Assembly: GCA_017397695.1 (NCBI GenBank)
Contig: JAFQIF010000200.1
Location: 1-18,467 of the forward strand
Direction: 5' to 3'
DNA length: 18,467 nt
Origin: Clostridia bacterium
GTDB lineage: Bacteria; Bacillota_A; Clostridia; Christensenellales; Aristaeellaceae
This document shows, piece by piece, positions 1 to 6,541 of the stretch. Position numbers and translations under genes: made by a program. How positions within the stretch are numbered: position 1 is the first letter of the stretch; every line of letters starts with the position of its first letter. The notes under the pieces were generated by a model. It was not told where the DNA came from and ran no database searches. It worked only from the letters and a program-made list of their open reading frames with translations.

Positions 1-118
1 GGAGCCTGCCGCCGCCAGTGGCGGAAGCAGGCAGGCGAAGCGTCGGGAATCGCAAGGAGCGGCAATTGGCCGCGACTATGCGAGTTCCCCGTGCCCGGAA
101 GAGTAGGACACTGCCGGA
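1..118 (+). rRNA. Candidate 5S rRNA 3' portion with expanded helix IV, copy 1 (5' part outside window)
   Basis: The 3' end (about 92-118) reads like a bacterial 5S rRNA 3' strand: GCCCGG, then GAAGAGTAGGACACTGCCGG, comparable to the conserved loop E/helix I segment GAGAGUAGG...CUGCCGG. A Rho-independent terminator follows directly, as expected at the end of an rRNA gene. Bases 1-90 are not normal 5S sequence. They fold into two strong hairpins (about 4-36 and 45-89) that would sit at the tip of helix IV. The 5' half cannot be seen because the window starts here. This could be an intact 5S gene with an expansion segment, or a fragment. The 5S identity is inferred from the 3' motif and needs a covariance-model check. 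Confidence 0.45.
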
Positions 119-131
119 TTCCATATGAAAA
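1..131. repeat. 131-bp direct repeat, copy 1 (touches window edge)
   Basis: Bases 1-131 match 231-361 at a constant offset of 230, with a single difference (T119 versus G349). The repeat begins at the first base of the window, so its true left end is unseen. It holds the 5S-like segment and the first bases of the terminator hairpin. After base 131 the two copies diverge, although both continue as terminator hairpins with different stems. A contig edge inside a repeat is often an assembly break. Confidence 0.95.
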
Positions 132-162
132 AGCCTCAGCTTTAGCTGGGGCTTTTTCATAT
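123..162 (+). terminator. Terminator after 5S-like copy 1
   Basis: A near-perfect palindrome: ATATGAAAAAGCC, TCAGC, loop TTTA, GCTGG, GGCTTTTTCATAT. The long A/T-flanked GC stem gives a U-run on both strands, so it could stop transcription from either side. It follows the 5S-like 3' end by only a few bases. Confidence 0.85.
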
Positions 163-210
163 CCAATCGGACAAGTTTTTTATTATCCGCCCATTCCAGC
201 AAACGTGCAA

Positions 211-348
211 CATAGTACTTGGGTAGGACCGGAGCCTGCCGCCGCCAGTGGCGGAAGCAGGCAGGCGAAGCGTCGGGAATCGCAAGGAGCGGCAATTGGC
301 CGCGACTATGCGAGTTCCCCGTGCCCGGAAGAGTAGGACACTGCCGGA
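211..348 (+). rRNA. Candidate 5S rRNA fragment with about 98-nt insert in helix IV, copy 2
   Basis: Both strands of the 5S loop E/helix IV arm are recognisable. The 5' side is ATAGTACTTGGGT (212-224) and the 3' side is GCCCGGAAGAGTAGG (323-337), followed by the helix I strand CACTGCCGG. TTGGGT (219-224) pairs with GCCCGG (323-328). Between them, where 5S normally has a few loop bases, lie about 98 nt forming hairpin A (234-262, GCCTGC/GCAGGC enclosing CCGCC/GGCGG) and hairpin B (275-319, GGGAA, TCGCA and GCGGC pairing with GCCGC, TGCGA and TTCCC). The expected 5S 5' half is not convincingly present upstream (163-210 shows only a weak CCCATTCC match), so this copy may be a 3' fragment or pseudogene. 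Large 5S expansions are known in Halococcus and some Clostridia. Confidence 0.45.
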
Positions 349-361
349 GTCCATATGAAAA
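231..361. repeat. 131-bp direct repeat, copy 2
   Basis: This is the second copy of the repeat at 1-131, with one mismatch over 131 bases. The spacer between copies (132-230) holds the first terminator and about 68 bases of AT-richer sequence in which I see no gene. The near-identity means a recent duplication, gene conversion, or strong selection on the encoded RNA. Confidence 0.95.
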
Positions 362-394
362 GAGCTCAGCAGATGCTGGGCTCTTTTCGCATAT
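353..394 (+). terminator. Terminator after 5S-like copy 2
   Basis: The stem GAAAAGAGCTCAGC pairs with GCTGGGCTCTTTTC around a short AGAT loop and ends in a T-rich tract. The stem sequence differs from the terminator of copy 1, so the pairing is preserved although the bases are not. That argues for function. It separates the RNA-like repeat from the protein operon that starts at 445. Confidence 0.85.
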
Positions 395-404
395 ACAGGA
401 CTTG

Positions 405-413
405 TGATATAAT
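405..413 (+). promoter_or_regulatory. Extended -10 promoter for the 445-2491 operon
   Basis: The sequence TGATATAAT is a perfect extended -10 element (TGnTATAAT). No good -35 hexamer lies 17 bases upstream (TTTCGC within the terminator), which is tolerated when the -10 is extended. Predicted transcription starts near 420, about 25 nt before the GNAT start codon. Confidence 0.6.
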
Positions 414-444
414 CATTCTATCAGATCGGAAGGAATGATCACGG

Positions 445-918
445 ATGGAGATTACGCTTGAGCGGGTGAAGCCGGAAAAGAGGGATACGCTTTTTCGGCT
501 GCTGCAATATTCGCTGTTTGAGGAAAGCCTGACCGATCTCAATGAGATGAACGATGACGCAATATTTGATTATCCATGGTTCGAGGCATATTTTATCGAA
601 CCGGAACGTGAAGCATACTTCATCCGGGAGCTGAATACACGAACGCTGCTTGGCTTCGTGATGGTACGCGAGCATGAGGACGGCAGACACAGCATCGCAG
701 AGTTTCTGGTGATCCCAAAGTACAGAAGAAGGGGCGTTGGATTGCAGGCGGCCAGGATGTGCTTTTCGCTGCATGATGGACTGTGGGAAGTGAAACCGGC
801 TTATGGCAGCGAACCAGCGCGGCTGTTCTGGCAGCGAACCATCGAAGGATACGCGAGGAACGCATGCTGGCAGGACGGAAAGTTTACATTTGAAGGACAA
901 AACGGAAGGGAGCGTTGA
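445..918 (+). CDS. GNAT family N-acetyltransferase
   Basis: A 157-residue single-domain protein with a GNAT fold signature. The acetyl-CoA pyrophosphate-binding segment is at about residues 85-103 (EFLVIPKYRRRGVGLQAA, the R/Q-x-x-G-x-G/A motif A), followed by a C-terminal strand and helix region containing a GS..A..FW pattern seen in small predicted acetyltransferases. It would transfer an acetyl group from acetyl-CoA to an unknown amine in the cytoplasm. The ATG at 445 is preceded by GGAAGGA at 428-434, about 10 nt away. It is the first gene of a compact operon, with the next gene starting 2 nt after its TGA stop. Nothing in the sequence identifies the substrate. Family assignment is good, specific function unknown. 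Confidence 0.85.
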   Translation: MEITLERVKPEKRDTLFRLLQYSLFEESLTDLNEMNDDAIFDYPWFEAYFIEPEREAYFIRELNTRTLLGFVMVREHEDGRHSIAEFLVIPKYRRRGVGLQAARMCFSLHDGLWEVKPAYGSEPARLFWQRTIEGYARNACWQDGKFTFEGQNGRER

Positions 919-920
919 GG

Positions 921-1451
921 ATGGATATGATGAAAACGATTCTGGAAAGACACAGCTATCGGGGAAAGTATCTGCCGGTACCAGTGCCCAGGGAAGATCT
1001 GCAGGCGATAATGGAGGCCGGCCTGGCTGCGCCCTCGGGCTGCAACAAGCAGACGACGAGCCTGATTGCCGTGGATGATCCGCAGGTGCTCGCGCAGCTG
1101 CACAGTGTGATTACGCCGCCGATTGGCGAGACTGCGCCCGCGATGATCTGTGTGCTCACAAGCCGTATTATCGCATACCGCGACCGTTGCTTTGCGACGC
1201 AGGATTACGCTGCTGCGATTGAAAATATGCTGCTAGCAATTACGGCGCTGGGCTATGAGAGCGTGTGGGTCGAGGGACATATCACCGATCAAGATCAGAT
1301 CGGCAGGAAGATGGCTGATATCCTTGGCGTGCCGGAAAACATGGAGTTGGTGTGCTTCCTGCCCGTGGGCAAAGCGGCGGAGGAAATAAAGGCGCCTGCC
1401 AAAAAGCTGTTTGCCGAGCGCGCATGGTTCAATGGATATGGAAAGGCATAA
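921..1451 (+). CDS. Nitroreductase family protein (FMN-dependent)
   Basis: A compact nitroreductase of 176 residues from ATG 921. Visible family features are the N-terminal R-H-S-Y-R segment (10-14) that contacts FMN phosphate, AAPSGCNKQ at 36-44 after the first helix, the central helix QDYAAAIENMLLAITALGY (94-112) leading to a V-W-V-E-G strand, and a C-terminal L-V-C-F-L-P-V-G-K segment. Members reduce nitro or quinone groups, or related substrates, with NAD(P)H. The substrate here is unknown. A TTG at 915 would overlap the previous gene by 4 nt, but GGAAGGG at 904-910 sits 10 nt before ATG 921, so 921 is preferred (ATG 927 and 930 are also possible). Translation is probably coupled to the GNAT gene. 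Confidence 0.88.
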   Translation: MDMMKTILERHSYRGKYLPVPVPREDLQAIMEAGLAAPSGCNKQTTSLIAVDDPQVLAQLHSVITPPIGETAPAMICVLTSRIIAYRDRCFATQDYAAAIENMLLAITALGYESVWVEGHITDQDQIGRKMADILGVPENMELVCFLPVGKAAEEIKAPAKKLFAERAWFNGYGKA

Positions 1452-1454
1452 GGC

Positions 1455-1874
1455 ATGATCAGCAGGGTGTATCCGGTCGGGGCGCTGAAGACGTACAAAT
1501 ATGTCGTCGTGTTGTCCACATACAGTGGAAAACTCATGCTCAGCCGGCATAAGCAGCGCACGACCTGGGAAACGCAGGGCGGGCACGTCGAGCCGGTCGA
1601 AACGCCGATGGAAGCTGCAAAGAGAGAGCTTTTCGAAGAATCCGGCGCGCTGCGTTATACGATTTGCGCGCTGTGTGATTACTGGGCGGGCGACGAGATC
1701 ACAGGCAAAGGTGCGACGGGCATGGTCTTCCATGCGGAAATTGATGAACTTGGGCCGATGCCCGAGAGCGAGATGGCTGAGGTACGTCTGTTTGACGGCC
1801 TGCCGGAAAACCTGACCTATCCGGCAATCACGCCGGAACTGTATGCGTATCTCACGGAGGGGACGAAGGCATGA
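1455..1874 (+). CDS. Nudix hydrolase
   Basis: A 139-residue protein with a complete Nudix box, G-x5-E-x7-R-E-L-x-E-E-x-G, at residues 43-65 (G43, E49, R57-E58-L59, E61-E62, G64). These residues bind the divalent metal and hydrolyse a nucleoside diphosphate linked to another moiety. The short N-terminal beta segment and lack of extra domains resemble small 8-oxo-dGTP or NTP-cleaning enzymes, but the sequence does not fix the substrate. It starts 3 nt after the nitroreductase stop and overlaps the next gene by four bases (ATGA at 1871-1874), indicating coupled translation. Pairing with a HAM1-type nucleotidase suggests removal of damaged nucleotides, which is an inference from context. Confidence 0.92.
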   Translation: MISRVYPVGALKTYKYVVVLSTYSGKLMLSRHKQRTTWETQGGHVEPVETPMEAAKRELFEESGALRYTICALCDYWAGDEITGKGATGMVFHAEIDELGPMPESEMAEVRLFDGLPENLTYPAITPELYAYLTEGTKA

Positions 1875-2491
1875 CGATCTTAATCGGAACGACCAATCCC
1901 TCCAAGGTCGGTTATTTTGAAAACCTGCTGGAAGGCTGCGGCGTATCGTTTATTACGCTGGGCGATCTGGGTGTATCGGATGAGCCGCAGGAAACCGGCA
2001 GTACGCCGGAGGAGAACGCGAGAATCAAGGCTGAATTCTATGGCCGGTATGCCGATGCGGTGATCTGCGCGGATTCCGGATTGTATTTTGACAGCCTGCC
2101 GCTTACCGATCCGCGTCAGCCGGGGCTGCATGTGCGTACGCCGCAGGGCGTGCGGCTGGATGACGCGCAGATGGTTGAATATTATAAGGCACTTTCTCAT
2201 AGCCTTGGCGGGCATGTACTTTCGTACTATGTGGATGGCTGTGCGCTGAAGATTGGCAATCGGGTCTATGGTTTTCAGGAAACCAGGGAAGAGGCGCTTG
2301 CCAATGCGTTTTATCTGGTGGACAGGGCGTGCGAGGAGATGCGCGAGGGATGGCCGCTGGACAGCATTTCGCTGGATCTTGATGAGGTGTCGTTTCATGA
2401 TCCGCGCAGAGAGACGCTTATCCAGAATCAATTGAGCTATAAAGAGCGGCTCAGAGCGTTTCTGATTGAAAAGCTGGAGGAAAACAGATGA
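1871..2491 (+). CDS. HAM1/RdgB-like non-canonical purine NTP pyrophosphatase
   Basis: A 206-residue cytoplasmic enzyme. The N-terminal nucleotide-binding motif is I-G-T-T-N-P-S-K (5-12), followed by TPEENARIKAEFY (45-57) and the catalytic segment C-A-D-S-G-L (66-71). RdgB proteins usually have A-D-D-S-G-L there, so the second Asp (the proposed base) is kept while the first is Ala. A QPGLHVRTP segment (83-91) takes the place of the usual PG-x-x-S region. Family members hydrolyse dITP, XTP and ITP to the monophosphates. The start ATG overlaps the Nudix stop (ATGA). Its own 3' end carries a GGAGG site and a second ATGA overlap at 2488 that now leads only into a gene stub. The family call is firm, but this is a divergent member. 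Confidence 0.86.
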   Translation: MTILIGTTNPSKVGYFENLLEGCGVSFITLGDLGVSDEPQETGSTPEENARIKAEFYGRYADAVICADSGLYFDSLPLTDPRQPGLHVRTPQGVRLDDAQMVEYYKALSHSLGGHVLSYYVDGCALKIGNRVYGFQETREEALANAFYLVDRACEEMREGWPLDSISLDLDEVSFHDPRRETLIQNQLSYKERLRAFLIEKLEENR

Positions 2492-2535
2492 ACGTCCTGG
2501 CGCTGCTGAGCAGCCCGAGGAGACAGCAGGTGCCT
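2488..2535 (+). pseudogene. Truncated 5' stub of a flavodoxin-like/NADPH-dependent FMN reductase gene
   Basis: Eight bases after a good GGAGG site inside the HAM1 gene, an ATG overlapping its TGA starts M-N-V-L-A-L-L-S-S-P-R-R. This looks like the first strand and phosphate-binding loop of NADPH-dependent FMN reductases (typically K-V-L-x-L-x-G-S-P-R). The similarity stops after about 12 codons, and the frame then runs through the terminator hairpin at 2560-2585 and into the antisense of vanY. I read this as the remaining head of a fifth operon gene lost by deletion. The 103-codon open frame to 2799 is not credible as a protein because a terminator lies inside it. An alternative is a tiny translated peptide of no function. 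The match is short and made by eye. Confidence 0.45.
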
Positions 2536-2559
2536 GCAGAAACCTTTGGACCCATAAGC

Positions 2560-2585
2560 AAAAAGCACCCGACAGGGTGCTTTTT
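2560..2585. terminator. Bidirectional terminator between the convergent operon and vanY
   Basis: A perfect 11-bp stem (AAAAAGCACCC / GGGTGCTTTTT) around GACA, giving a U-run on either strand. It ends the plus-strand operon about 70 nt after the HAM1 stop and lies about 95 nt beyond the vanY stop on the minus strand. Between 2586 and 2680 I see no other gene. Confidence 0.9.
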
Positions 2586-2680
2586 ATGTAGCTGCTTTAG
2601 ACCGCTGCGAAGCGAAGAAGGGGTTCGGGAACGATGTCCCCGAGCGGGCTTGAGTGGTGGCCCAACGCTTCCCATTCCCG

Positions 2681-3895
2681 TCACTTCGCGCCCATCTTCT
2701 CGACGTATTCCTCCAGACACCAGTCGTTGTAGACCATCACCTGGGCGGCATGCACGCCAACGTAGCGGAAGTGCCAGCTCTCGGCTAGGAAGCCGGTGAT
2801 GGCCTGCTTCTCCTTGGTGAAACGGACGATAAAGCCGTATTCGTAGCAGTGCTCGTGCAGCCATTTCTGCTGCTGCGTGCCGGTGAAGGAGACGCCGGGG
2901 ACGGTGATGTCAAAGGCGAGGCCGGTCATATGCTCGCTGGTGCCGGCAGGGGCGACGGTCTGATACGTTGCAGAGAGACAGCGCTCGCGGGTCCAGTCGG
3001 GATTGTTCTTTTTGTATTCGGCAGCAGATTGATCGACCAAGGCCTGCTGATCGCTGTAGCCGCGATAGGCAGAGGAAACCTGCCAGTTGGTTACGCCGTC
3101 CTCAATTGCATCCTCGAGCATGCGGTGAAGCGCTTCGACGGCTGTGCGGTTGGCGCGCGTGCCCTTGTACTTGACCTTGAGCACGGAATCGGGAATCACA
3201 TCGGCGATTTCGACAAGGTCAGTCGGCGCATAGGTCTTGTCCAGCTTGTTTTCGCGATTGACGAGGATCAGATAATCCATCTCGGGCGCCTGACTGGCGT
3301 CGAGCGCATCGCCGCTGTAGAGCAGGGTCAGCGTCTTGCTGCCCGCGATGCCGTCAGCGCTCAGGCCGTTAACCGCCTGAAACTGGATAACGGCGTTTTG
3401 CGTGCCGGGGCCAAAGTCGCCGTCCGCTTTGCCGTCCAGATAGCCCAGGGCGATGAGCGCTTCCTGCATCCTGACAACGGACGGGCCTGTGACGCCCTTG
3501 CGCAGCGTCGTGTAGGTCACGGGCGAGGGCGTGGGCGCCTCAGTCGGCACAGGGATGGGCGTCGGCGTGGGTGCGGGGGTCGGCTCGGGTGTCGGCGTCT
3601 CGGGAATGAGATTCTCGCCGCCATAGCCGTATTGCGCGCCGAAGGGCGCAAACACAGCCGGTGTGGGCGTGATCGTGGGTTCGGGCGTCGGCGTGGGAAT
3701 GGGCGTGGGCGTGCCGGGCTCGGCGGTTGGCTCCAGCGCCGCAGGATCGACCTTGGGCATCAGCGCGGTAGCGCCGATGCAGATCAGGACGACCAGCATA
3801 ACGGCAAAGGCGGCCAGCAGCACGCGGATAACGGGATTTTCAAGCGGAGACTGACTGCGCTTGCGGGCCCTTCGGGAACGGGGGCTGCGGTTCAT
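2681..3895 (-). CDS. Membrane-anchored VanY-type D-alanyl-D-alanine carboxypeptidase with PG-binding domain
   Basis: A 404-residue surface enzyme expected to trim the terminal D-Ala from peptidoglycan stem peptides outside the membrane. Order: basic cytoplasmic N-terminus (1-20), one transmembrane helix (about 22-46), a Thr/Pro-rich linker of TPEPTP-like repeats (about 56-126), a PG_binding_1 domain (about 131-195), and a VanY domain (about 240-400). Zinc ligands are visible in S-E-H322-M-T-G-L-A-F-D329 and in E372-S-W-H375, and S-S-A-Y-R-G-Y-S (274-281) is also typical. The start is preceded by AGGAGG. It is last in the minus-strand operon, 37 nt after the interrupted SGNH-like gene, and ends at the shared terminator at 2560-2585. 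Its link to the O-acylation genes suggests the acylated polymer is peptidoglycan or a wall-attached glycan (inference). Confidence 0.92.
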   Translation of the reverse strand: MNRSPRSRRARKRSQSPLENPVIRVLLAAFAVMLVVLICIGATALMPKVDPAALEPTAEPGTPTPIPTPTPEPTITPTPAVFAPFGAQYGYGGENLIPETPTPEPTPAPTPTPIPVPTEAPTPSPVTYTTLRKGVTGPSVVRMQEALIALGYLDGKADGDFGPGTQNAVIQFQAVNGLSADGIAGSKTLTLLYSGDALDASQAPEMDYLILVNRENKLDKTYAPTDLVEIADVIPDSVLKVKYKGTRANRTAVEALHRMLEDAIEDGVTNWQVSSAYRGYSDQQALVDQSAAEYKKNNPDWTRERCLSATYQTVAPAGTSEHMTGLAFDITVPGVSFTGTQQQKWLHEHCYEYGFIVRFTKEKQAITGFLAESWHFRYVGVHAAQVMVYNDWCLEEYVEKMGAK

Positions 3896-3932
3896 GGTTC
3901 CTCCTTGGCTGATCGAACGTGCGAAAAGGGAA

Positions 3933-4991
3933 TCAGCTGCCTTGGTAGATCCAGCGGCCGGCGGCGATCAGCTCGCCTGCCCAGGTGCGAAGCTGCGCGG
4001 TGGCAGCATCCAGCTGGGCGCGGTCGTGCACGATGCTGCTGCCCGCAGCAATGCTTTCGGTGATCGCATCGTTGATCCACTGACCGTAATGCAGCGTATC
4101 CTTGTAGTTGTCAAGATTGAGCACCCAGTCTTTGCGCGCGGCGAAATCATGCATGGTGACATTGTCAAAGCGGCTGAGCGCATCGTAGCACAGGCTGCGC
4201 AGGGCGAGCATGGCTTCCAGCGTTCCCTAGGCGTACATGGACGACCATTCTGCGGCAGAGTAGGGGGGGAAGAAAAAGTCGAACTGCGTTTCGGGATGCG
4301 CGGTGATGAAAGGGATCACATGGGCATTCAGATTGGCGAGCGCCCTGTCTGTATAGGCGGATGCATCCTTCATGGGCGCTACAGGATCGAACTGCGCATT
4401 GTACAGCGCGACGAGGCCGTAATCGTCACGGCCTGCCCAGCAGTACATGCTGTCGCGGATGGAATCATCCTGCGCCTGGCCCCAGGCGCGCAGGCAGCGC
4501 GGCAGGAAGGAGCCGAGTATGCTGCGGTTGAGCCAGTACTGCGCGTCGTTGAAGGGATTGTGATCGTAGAGATACAGCGGCACCTCGCTGCCCGTTTCGT
4601 CCAGGCCGGAGATGAAGGAGTATACGTCCAGGCCATAGACGAGGCGCCTGACGTCATGCGTTTCAAACGCGAGATTCAGCAAAAGCGCATGGTTGTATGC
4701 TGTGCCGGCAGAGGTGCAGAGCTTGATAAACCGGCCGCCGAGCAGCTCATCCATCTGCGTCGGTCGGAAATTCTCCGTCACCGATGTGCCAACGATGGCG
4801 CTGTCGTAGTCGTAATGGCGCACAATGCCTGCATTGGCGTATACCTGCGTGGTGTTGTCGATGGGCGGCATGTAGCGCTCAGCCAGGCGATAGACCTGAA
4901 ATGGATCAATCGCAATGACGATGGCGCTGATGAGGGAGAACGCGCCCACAATGCCCGCCAGACACAGGAGCGCCCAGGTTTTCTTTTTCAT
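3933..4991 (-). pseudogene. SGNH-like O-acyltransferase partner, third paralog, interrupted by in-frame TAG
   Basis: Read through, this is a 352-residue protein colinear with the two paralogs at 6542-7621 and 7643-8683. It has an N-terminal membrane anchor (5-28), I-D-P-F-Q-V-Y, the nucleophile motif V-G-T-S70-V-T-E-N, F-F-P-P-Y-S (240-245), and the Asp-His pair D298-T-L-H301. Codon 255 (bases 4227-4229) is TAG. The frame continues open for 97 codons afterwards with the family pattern intact and no frameshift. At the same aligned position the paralogs have Gln (CAG) and Arg, so one C-to-T change explains the stop. A 254-residue product would keep Ser70 but lose the catalytic Asp-His and be inactive, unless the stop is read through. 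The ribosome site before ATG 4991 is weak and the gap to the MBOAT gene is 98 nt. It is either a very recent pseudogene or a recoded gene. Confidence 0.85.
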
Positions 4992-5089
4992 ATAAGCCTA
5001 TCGAAGCAAAGTCGTTTTCCAGGGGCATCCGCCCGATGCAAACGGGTTGATGATGCAAAAGAGAGGAGTGAGGTGTGGGCACAGCCTGC

Positions 5090-6523
5090 TTAGAAGTTAA
5101 AGTAGAGGAAGACGCTGACGTTGGACAGGGACAGCGTGACGTAGAGGATGAGGATGACCGTCATGAAGGCGTTCAGAAGCGTGGGCTTGAAAGCCATGGT
5201 TTTTTCATAGGTGTTCTTCATGCCCAGGCAAGCAAAGAGGGAAAGCACGTACCACGCCATCATGAAGATCGCATTGTAGCCGGGGCGGATGCCGCCGGGC
5301 AGCGCGAAGGCGGAGGTGATGGAATCGCGGATCGGGCCGAAATCCATCATGAACATGGACTTGACGATCGCCATCGCGTCGGCCATGCTCGTGGCGCGGA
5401 AGAAGACCCAAGCGATGATGACGAAGCCAAAGGTCATCAGCCACTGCAGTGCCGGATGCAGGCTGTCATACTGCCTGCGGAAGATGCGGTAAGCAACGCT
5501 GGCCGCGCCGTGCATCAGGCCCCAGAGCAGGAAGAGCCAGCCGGCGCCATGCCACAGGCCGCTGGCCAGGAAGACGATCATGAGGTTTGCGCAGGTGCGC
5601 ACCATGCCCTTGCGGCTGCCGCCCAGCGGGAAGTAGATGTAGCTGGTGAGGAAGCGGGAGAGCGTGATATGCCAGCGCTGCCAGAACTCGCGGATGTTCA
5701 TGGACTTGTAGGGAGAATTGAAGTTCAGCGGAATCTTGATGTTGAACATCAGGCCCACGCCGGTAGCTACGTCGCAGTAGCCGGAGAAATCGAAGTAGAG
5801 CTGGAGAGTGTAGCCGATGGCGACAAACCAGGCCTCCGCCGTGTTCAGGCTCAGCGCATCGGCAAAGCCGGCTTCCACCGCGATGCCGAACGTATCGGCC
5901 ACGATGACCTTCTTGAACAGGCCCAGCGCGAAAGCATACAGGCCAGGGGCAAAGTTGTCGAAGTTGAAGCGGCGGTTCTTGGGATCGGCAAACTGCGGCA
6001 CGATCTCGCTGTGGAGCACGATCGGGCCGGCCACCAGCTGCGGGAAGAACGTGACAAACAACGCGTAATCCAGAATGTTGTAGCGCGGCACGGTGCGGCG
6101 ATAGCTGTCGATGACGTAGGAGAGCTGTTGGAAGGTGAAAAACGAAATGCCCAGCGGCAGCGCCAGGCGATACAGCGCCCAGCTTGTGCCGAAGAAGGCA
6201 TTCATGTTGCTGGCGAAGAAGTCGTGATACTTGAAATAGAACAATACGCCCAGATTAAGGAAAAGGCCCAGCAGCATCAGCGGCAGGCGGATGAGCTTCT
6301 TCTGGCTTGCAAGCATCATCTGGCTGAGCGCATAGTTGATCAGAATGCTGCTGACGATGATCGGCACATAGTTGGGATTGTTGTAGCCGTAGAACACGAA
6401 CGACGCGAGCACCAGAAACAGCTTGTTAAGCGGGATGCGCTCCGGCAGCCTGCCCAGCAGGAAATAGATCAGCAGCGTCAGCGGCAGGAACGCCAGCATG
6501 AAGACATAGGAATTGAACAGCAT
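5090..6523 (-). CDS. MBOAT family O-acyltransferase (AlgI/PatA/DltB type)
   Basis: A 477-residue polytopic membrane protein of the usual AlgI length. Family signatures in order: F-F-P-Q-L-V-A-G-P-I (159-168), QLYFDFSGYCDVATGVG (241-257), NFNSPYKSMNIREFWQRWH (267-285), Y-I-Y-F-P-L-G-G (295-302), and S-G-L-W-H325-G with the invariant catalytic His. Such proteins take an acyl group (usually acetyl) from a cytoplasmic donor and move it through the membrane to an extracytoplasmic partner that modifies alginate, peptidoglycan, teichoic acid or exopolysaccharide. The start has AAAGGAG about 8 nt upstream. It lies 18 nt after one SGNH-like gene and before another, in a single operon. No dltA/dltC-like genes are present, so D-alanylation is less likely than O-acetylation. 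Confidence 0.95.
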   Translation of the reverse strand: MLFNSYVFMLAFLPLTLLIYFLLGRLPERIPLNKLFLVLASFVFYGYNNPNYVPIIVSSILINYALSQMMLASQKKLIRLPLMLLGLFLNLGVLFYFKYHDFFASNMNAFFGTSWALYRLALPLGISFFTFQQLSYVIDSYRRTVPRYNILDYALFVTFFPQLVAGPIVLHSEIVPQFADPKNRRFNFDNFAPGLYAFALGLFKKVIVADTFGIAVEAGFADALSLNTAEAWFVAIGYTLQLYFDFSGYCDVATGVGLMFNIKIPLNFNSPYKSMNIREFWQRWHITLSRFLTSYIYFPLGGSRKGMVRTCANLMIVFLASGLWHGAGWLFLLWGLMHGAASVAYRIFRRQYDSLHPALQWLMTFGFVIIAWVFFRATSMADAMAIVKSMFMMDFGPIRDSITSAFALPGGIRPGYNAIFMMAWYVLSLFACLGMKNTYEKTMAFKPTLLNAFMTVILILYVTLSLSNVSVFLYFNF

Positions 6524-6541
6524 ATCGGTATCTCCTTTTGC

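Noticed and set aside
91..407. Small open frames within the 5S-like repeats
   Set aside because: They cross the terminator hairpins, and the repeat shows RNA-type pairing rather than coding pattern.
2488..2799. 103-codon open frame following the HAM1 gene
   Set aside because: Only the first dozen codons look like protein. It contains a perfect terminator and then runs antisense into vanY.
3521..3715. GTGGGCGTGGGCGTCGG-like low-complexity DNA considered as a tandem repeat element
   Set aside because: It encodes the Thr/Pro linker of the VanY protein. The repetition is explained by the protein sequence.
2849..5093. Long plus-strand open frames (2849-4063 and 3861-5093)
   Set aside because: They are antisense shadows of vanY and the interrupted SGNH-like gene, with low-complexity translation and no ribosome sites or family features.
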